Of a DNA stretch of 64,000 nt, positions 61,218 to 64,000 are shown one piece after another. Location: the NCBI RefSeq assembly GCF_011745365.1, contig NW_024468910.1:5257172-5321171 (forward strand), in the 5' to 3' direction. The notes beneath the pieces are model-generated. The model saw only the letters and a list, made by a program, of their open reading frames with translations. It had not been told where the DNA came from and did not search any database. The DNA comes from Cryphonectria parasitica EP155 (lineage: Eukaryota; Ascomycota; Sordariomycetes; Diaporthales; Cryphonectriaceae). Made by a program: the position numbers and the translations under genes. Position 1 is the stretch's first letter, and every line of letters starts with the position of its first letter.

Positions 61218-61219
<2 letters not shown>

Positions 61220-61259
<40 letters not shown>
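61220..61259. repeat. T40 homopolymer
   Basis: Forty consecutive T, the longest homopolymer in the window. It is flanked by a 10-base inverted repeat (CTTGTTCTTT at 61197-61206 and AAAGAACAAG at 61264-61273). Confidence 0.93.
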
Positions 61260-61260
<1 letters not shown>

Positions 61261-62258
61261 TGAAAAGAACAAGGAGAAAAAATAGAGGGAAACGATGCAA
61301 TTCGTTAGCCGCGATACGAGAGGGTACAGGTCACGTCACCAGCCCGCCGCTGAATCAAGGTTCCAGGAGAGGAAAGCAGTCTATTGGGCGCCGCGAATCT
61401 TTTGAAGGAGGGTCGTGAGGGGGGGGAAGGGGCGTCTGGGGGAATTGTGTGGGCAGGGGAGGGAGCAACCTTGACAAGTTTGTTAGGAAGTAGGCGGTTG
61501 TGGCTCCCGAGGACTCCGAGGCAGCTTGTGAAAGTCTTCTTTTGCTCTTCCTTCTTTCCTTTTCCAAGGTCACTGGATCTTTGGTTCCTTGGGTTCCTAA
61601 CCCTGGTCGCGGCTCCTTTTGGCGTCCTTCCCTCCCCTTTTCTCCAAGCGGTTACCACGTATTACCGTCGCACAAAGAAAACCTCCGTGTGATCTGCCAA
61701 TTTAGTAAGGCCATGTGAGCGCTGCCCAGTGGGAGCTAGAGAAAAGCTAAAAAAGCCCGACGATCACTGTGGGAAATTGGCCTCTCCATCAAGGTAGAGG
61801 AGCACGAGGACGCCAGAAGGGGAGCACAGTAAGCCAATACCTGATAATTACCAGGAAGGTAGACCGAGTGCGGGCCGCAACTGGGAACCTAGTGCGCCAA
61901 CTGACTCGCAAGGTGATTGGAGAGTTTTCTCTGGGTCGTCGCACGAAGGTATTCGCAAAGAAAGACGGCGGTGAGAACAACAGTGAGAAGGTGCGAGGAG
62001 GGGGGGGGGGGAGGATGTGGAATCTCAAGTCTGGGCTGAACCGTTTATCATCCACTAGAATTTCGACTTTGCCTGCTATGCGTCTTGCAGCTAACCACTC
62101 TCGCCACCTGCTATAGTAGAAAGGCACTCCGTGCAACTTGTCTCTTTGTACCTGTCATTTCTCGCATGACCTGCCTGCCTTGGTCCATTGCTACTGTATC
62201 CGCTAAAACCGCAGACACGCCCCATGATGCCCTCATCTTTCCTTTTGTTTCCGTTTCC

Positions 62259-62302
62259 CTTCTTCTTCTTCTTCTTCTTCTTCTTCTTCTTCTTCTTCTT
62301 CT
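62259..62302. repeat. (CTT)n trinucleotide repeat
   Basis: About fourteen CTT units leading into CTC units. Confidence 0.93.
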
Positions 62303-63571
62303 CCTCCTCCTCTCTTCGTCTCTTCTTCCAAATGTCGAGTCTGCTCTCTCATCCCAATTCTTCCCTAGCTCGTAGCAGAGGAGACCCGACCCGGAAGTTG
62401 GTCTACGCTTGCGGCTCAGCGCCTGCATGCGTCTATTAGTACCTGCCGCTCCTAGTGGAATCCGCCAATACCTGGAGAGGTTCTCCGGACAGCGCCGTCT
62501 CACGGTGGTGCACCCTGTGCTTGGTAAGGTATAGCCAGCCAGCAAATATTCATGCAGGCTTTCCACTCACATAGTCCGTCCATCTATTGATCAATTATCC
62601 TCGTCGGGGTAGTCACCCACGAGGTACCCGCACCGAGCAATACGTATGTTAATAGGAACATTCCTGTCATGTGCAAGCGCACTCACTGGCTTCTTCCTGG
62701 TTACACTCAACCCTCGTGCGTCTGGCTTAAAAGATCCAGAACTTGTCAGTACAAGCTGTGATGCCGAGCAACGCCTCGAGGGAACGAAACTTCATCAATC
62801 GAACAAGGATTGTTTCACCACAACGCCACTGTCTGATGACGGCGTCTCTTAAACCCCTCACATTGCGGGCCACTTCTGCCATAGGTAGCACACAAGGTTC
62901 GACCAACGATGCTTTTCTTTCTCTCCTTCGTCGAGGGCTGGGCTGCTTCCACCCTAACCTCCAAGAAGTACCACTAGTATGCAACTTTGTCCAAGTGGAG
63001 AGAAACCCGCTATCATGGTGCCGGATCTTTGGGTCACCAACTTACGTCCTTTGGGCGGGGGAGGGCCAAGTCTGGGGAAGTTTGGGGCCCGGCCGAGGCT
63101 ATTCTTCCTTTCCCCAGATCCTTCCCCCCACACGTCCTCTTTTCACCCTATGGCCCCTTGAGCACGTCCAATCACCTCCGCAGAGGGGGCTGACTCGCTG
63201 GGGAGAGCACAGGTCACTTGATTGCGCGGCTTTTGAGAAACCGTAGGTGGGCTAGACTCGCCGGCTTAGACCTCCCAACTCGGAGATTTTGCATCTTGCA
63301 GCGGCACGATACTCCTTTTGATCTTGACCATTTTCGACGTGAAGGTTCTGTTGAGTCGTATCTGAGTGCTTCCTTGGCATTGGCGAGGTGCATTCAGGCG
63401 GCAAGGCCGACCTATCAGACACCCTGCCATTTGGTGTCCTGCGATAATATGGTAGGAGGATGAGGAGGTTGGCAAGGAACGGACACTTGATTTGGGCAGC
63501 GGGAAATGCCGTCGTCGTAATGCAGCTTTGTGTTTAACCGTCTATACCATCAAAATAGCAATACACTTTGA

Positions 63572-63580
63572 TATATAAAA
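63572..63580 (+). promoter_or_regulatory. TATA box of the sugar transporter gene
   Basis: TATATAAAA lies 148-156 nt upstream of the ATG at 63728, a position and sequence like the element before the aldo-keto reductase. Confidence 0.5.
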
Positions 63581-63727
63581 GCGGGGGGTATGGTGATCAT
63601 CTTGCGTGCACCCTGGACGGTCGTTATTGGGAAGAATGGTTTGAATCTGCTCGTGCTTTTGCAGGAGAAGGTAGCTTTTGCCCTCGAGATCAACAGCATC
63701 GTTCAGTATTGTTGATCAACAAACACC

Positions 63728-64000
63728 ATGGCGACTTATCCTAAGGAAGATGCCGATGTCTTCGAGGTGGTGGCCGTGGGCGACGAGAAGCTTATTGGCC
63801 ATGTGACGGAGGTCAATACCAACTCTGTGGCCCTCACTGCTGCCATTGCCGCGCAGAAACCAAAGTTATGGAGTCCAAACATGCTCAAGCTGTACATGAT
63901 CATGTCCGTCGGCTATCTCGTCTCCACGATGAACGGATTTGGTAAATTGAAACCCTCCCTTCCTCCCAATTGGTTCCAGGAAACCCAGCAGTAGGATGAA
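63728..64000 (+). CDS. MFS sugar transporter, first exon (runs off right edge)
   Basis: The N-terminus of a fungal sugar-porter-family transporter. Exon 1 is 63728-63941 (71 codons plus one base) and ends LKLYMIMSVGYLVSTMNGF-G, the standard entry into TM1, where the next residue is normally Asp. A GTAAAT donor follows at 63942, so the frame after it (KLKPSLPPNW) is intronic. The tail before TM1 is hydrophilic (MATYPKEDADVFEVVAVGDE). The start has an ACCATGGCG context. Substrate specificity (hexose, disaccharide or other) lies in parts outside the window. Confidence 0.8.

Larger units (their letters stand above)
59455..63727. other. Gene-free, microsatellite-rich region, 4.3 kb
   Basis: No recognisable gene. 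The span contains at least six simple-sequence tracts within 2.4 kb. Frames of up to 351 codons run through these repeats and translate to His/Thr, Ser or Glu runs, so I do not call them genes. The last 150 bp is the promoter of the sugar transporter. Confidence 0.6.

Noticed and set aside
60636..61418. 260-codon plus-strand frame through the T40 tract
   Set aside because: Contains a run of Phe from the homopolymer and no familiar sequence.
62030..62115. tRNA-like A box on the minus strand (GGCGAGAGTGGTTAGC)
   Set aside because: No matching B box within range and no cloverleaf stems; at most a decayed tRNA or a chance match. A covariance-model search would decide.

Overview
The window is genomic DNA of a filamentous ascomycete (Pezizomycotina). 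The evidence is: genes split by short introns (about 60-360 nt) with GTRNGT donors and YAG acceptors, no operons, fungal-specific families (DUF1275, DUF3712, CVNH, a DUF6546-like F-box relic, fungal MFS tails of the NDPLNWPxW type), GC-rich codon ends, and many long microsatellites and A/T homopolymers. I cannot name the species from sequence alone. Hypocreales or a related Sordariomycete order is a guess.

Left block (1-18.9 kb) looks like accessory metabolism. In order it holds the 5' end of an MFS drug-type transporter (-), an FAD monooxygenase (+), an aldo-keto reductase (+), a DUF1275 membrane protein (+), a cytochrome b5-FMN alpha-hydroxyacid dehydrogenase ending in SKL (-), a pyridoxamine-phosphate-oxidase-like FMN protein (+), a Rossmann epimerase-like protein (-), a decayed F-box-type gene with three nonsense codons each explained by a C-to-T change, and a microsomal P450 (+). 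Every intact gene but the DUF1275 protein has a redox or transport fold, there is no synthase, and the set could be the flank of a metabolic cluster continuing to the left or a catabolic neighbourhood.

From 20 kb rightwards the window holds mostly housekeeping genes separated by long gene-poor stretches: an SGNH hydrolase (+), COP9 signalosome subunit 4 (-), about 7.4 kb with no recognisable gene, a 54-residue Cys-rich protein (+), a 14-TM DHA2 transporter (-), about 4.7 kb empty, a large F-box protein (+), proteasome ATPase Rpt4 (+), a secreted CVNH lectin-like protein (-), 5 kb empty, glutamine:fructose-6-phosphate amidotransferase Gfa1 (+), proteasome subunit Pre4 (-), an HCNGP/SAP30BP-like protein (+) and a single-pass DUF3712 protein (-). 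The last 4.3 kb before the right edge is packed with simple repeats and ends in the first exon of a sugar transporter (+).

Four intact genes belong to ubiquitin/proteasome biology (csn4, F-box, rpt4, pre4). The most useful leads are: the peroxisomal-type tail of the flavocytochrome and an intron whose retention would remove it; the RIP-like F-box pseudogene next to a perfect 26-bp palindrome; tiny coding exons (11 nt in the left MFS gene, 5 nt in gfa1); and the small Cys-rich protein alone in a gene desert. I found no convincing tRNA, rRNA, CRISPR or intact transposon.
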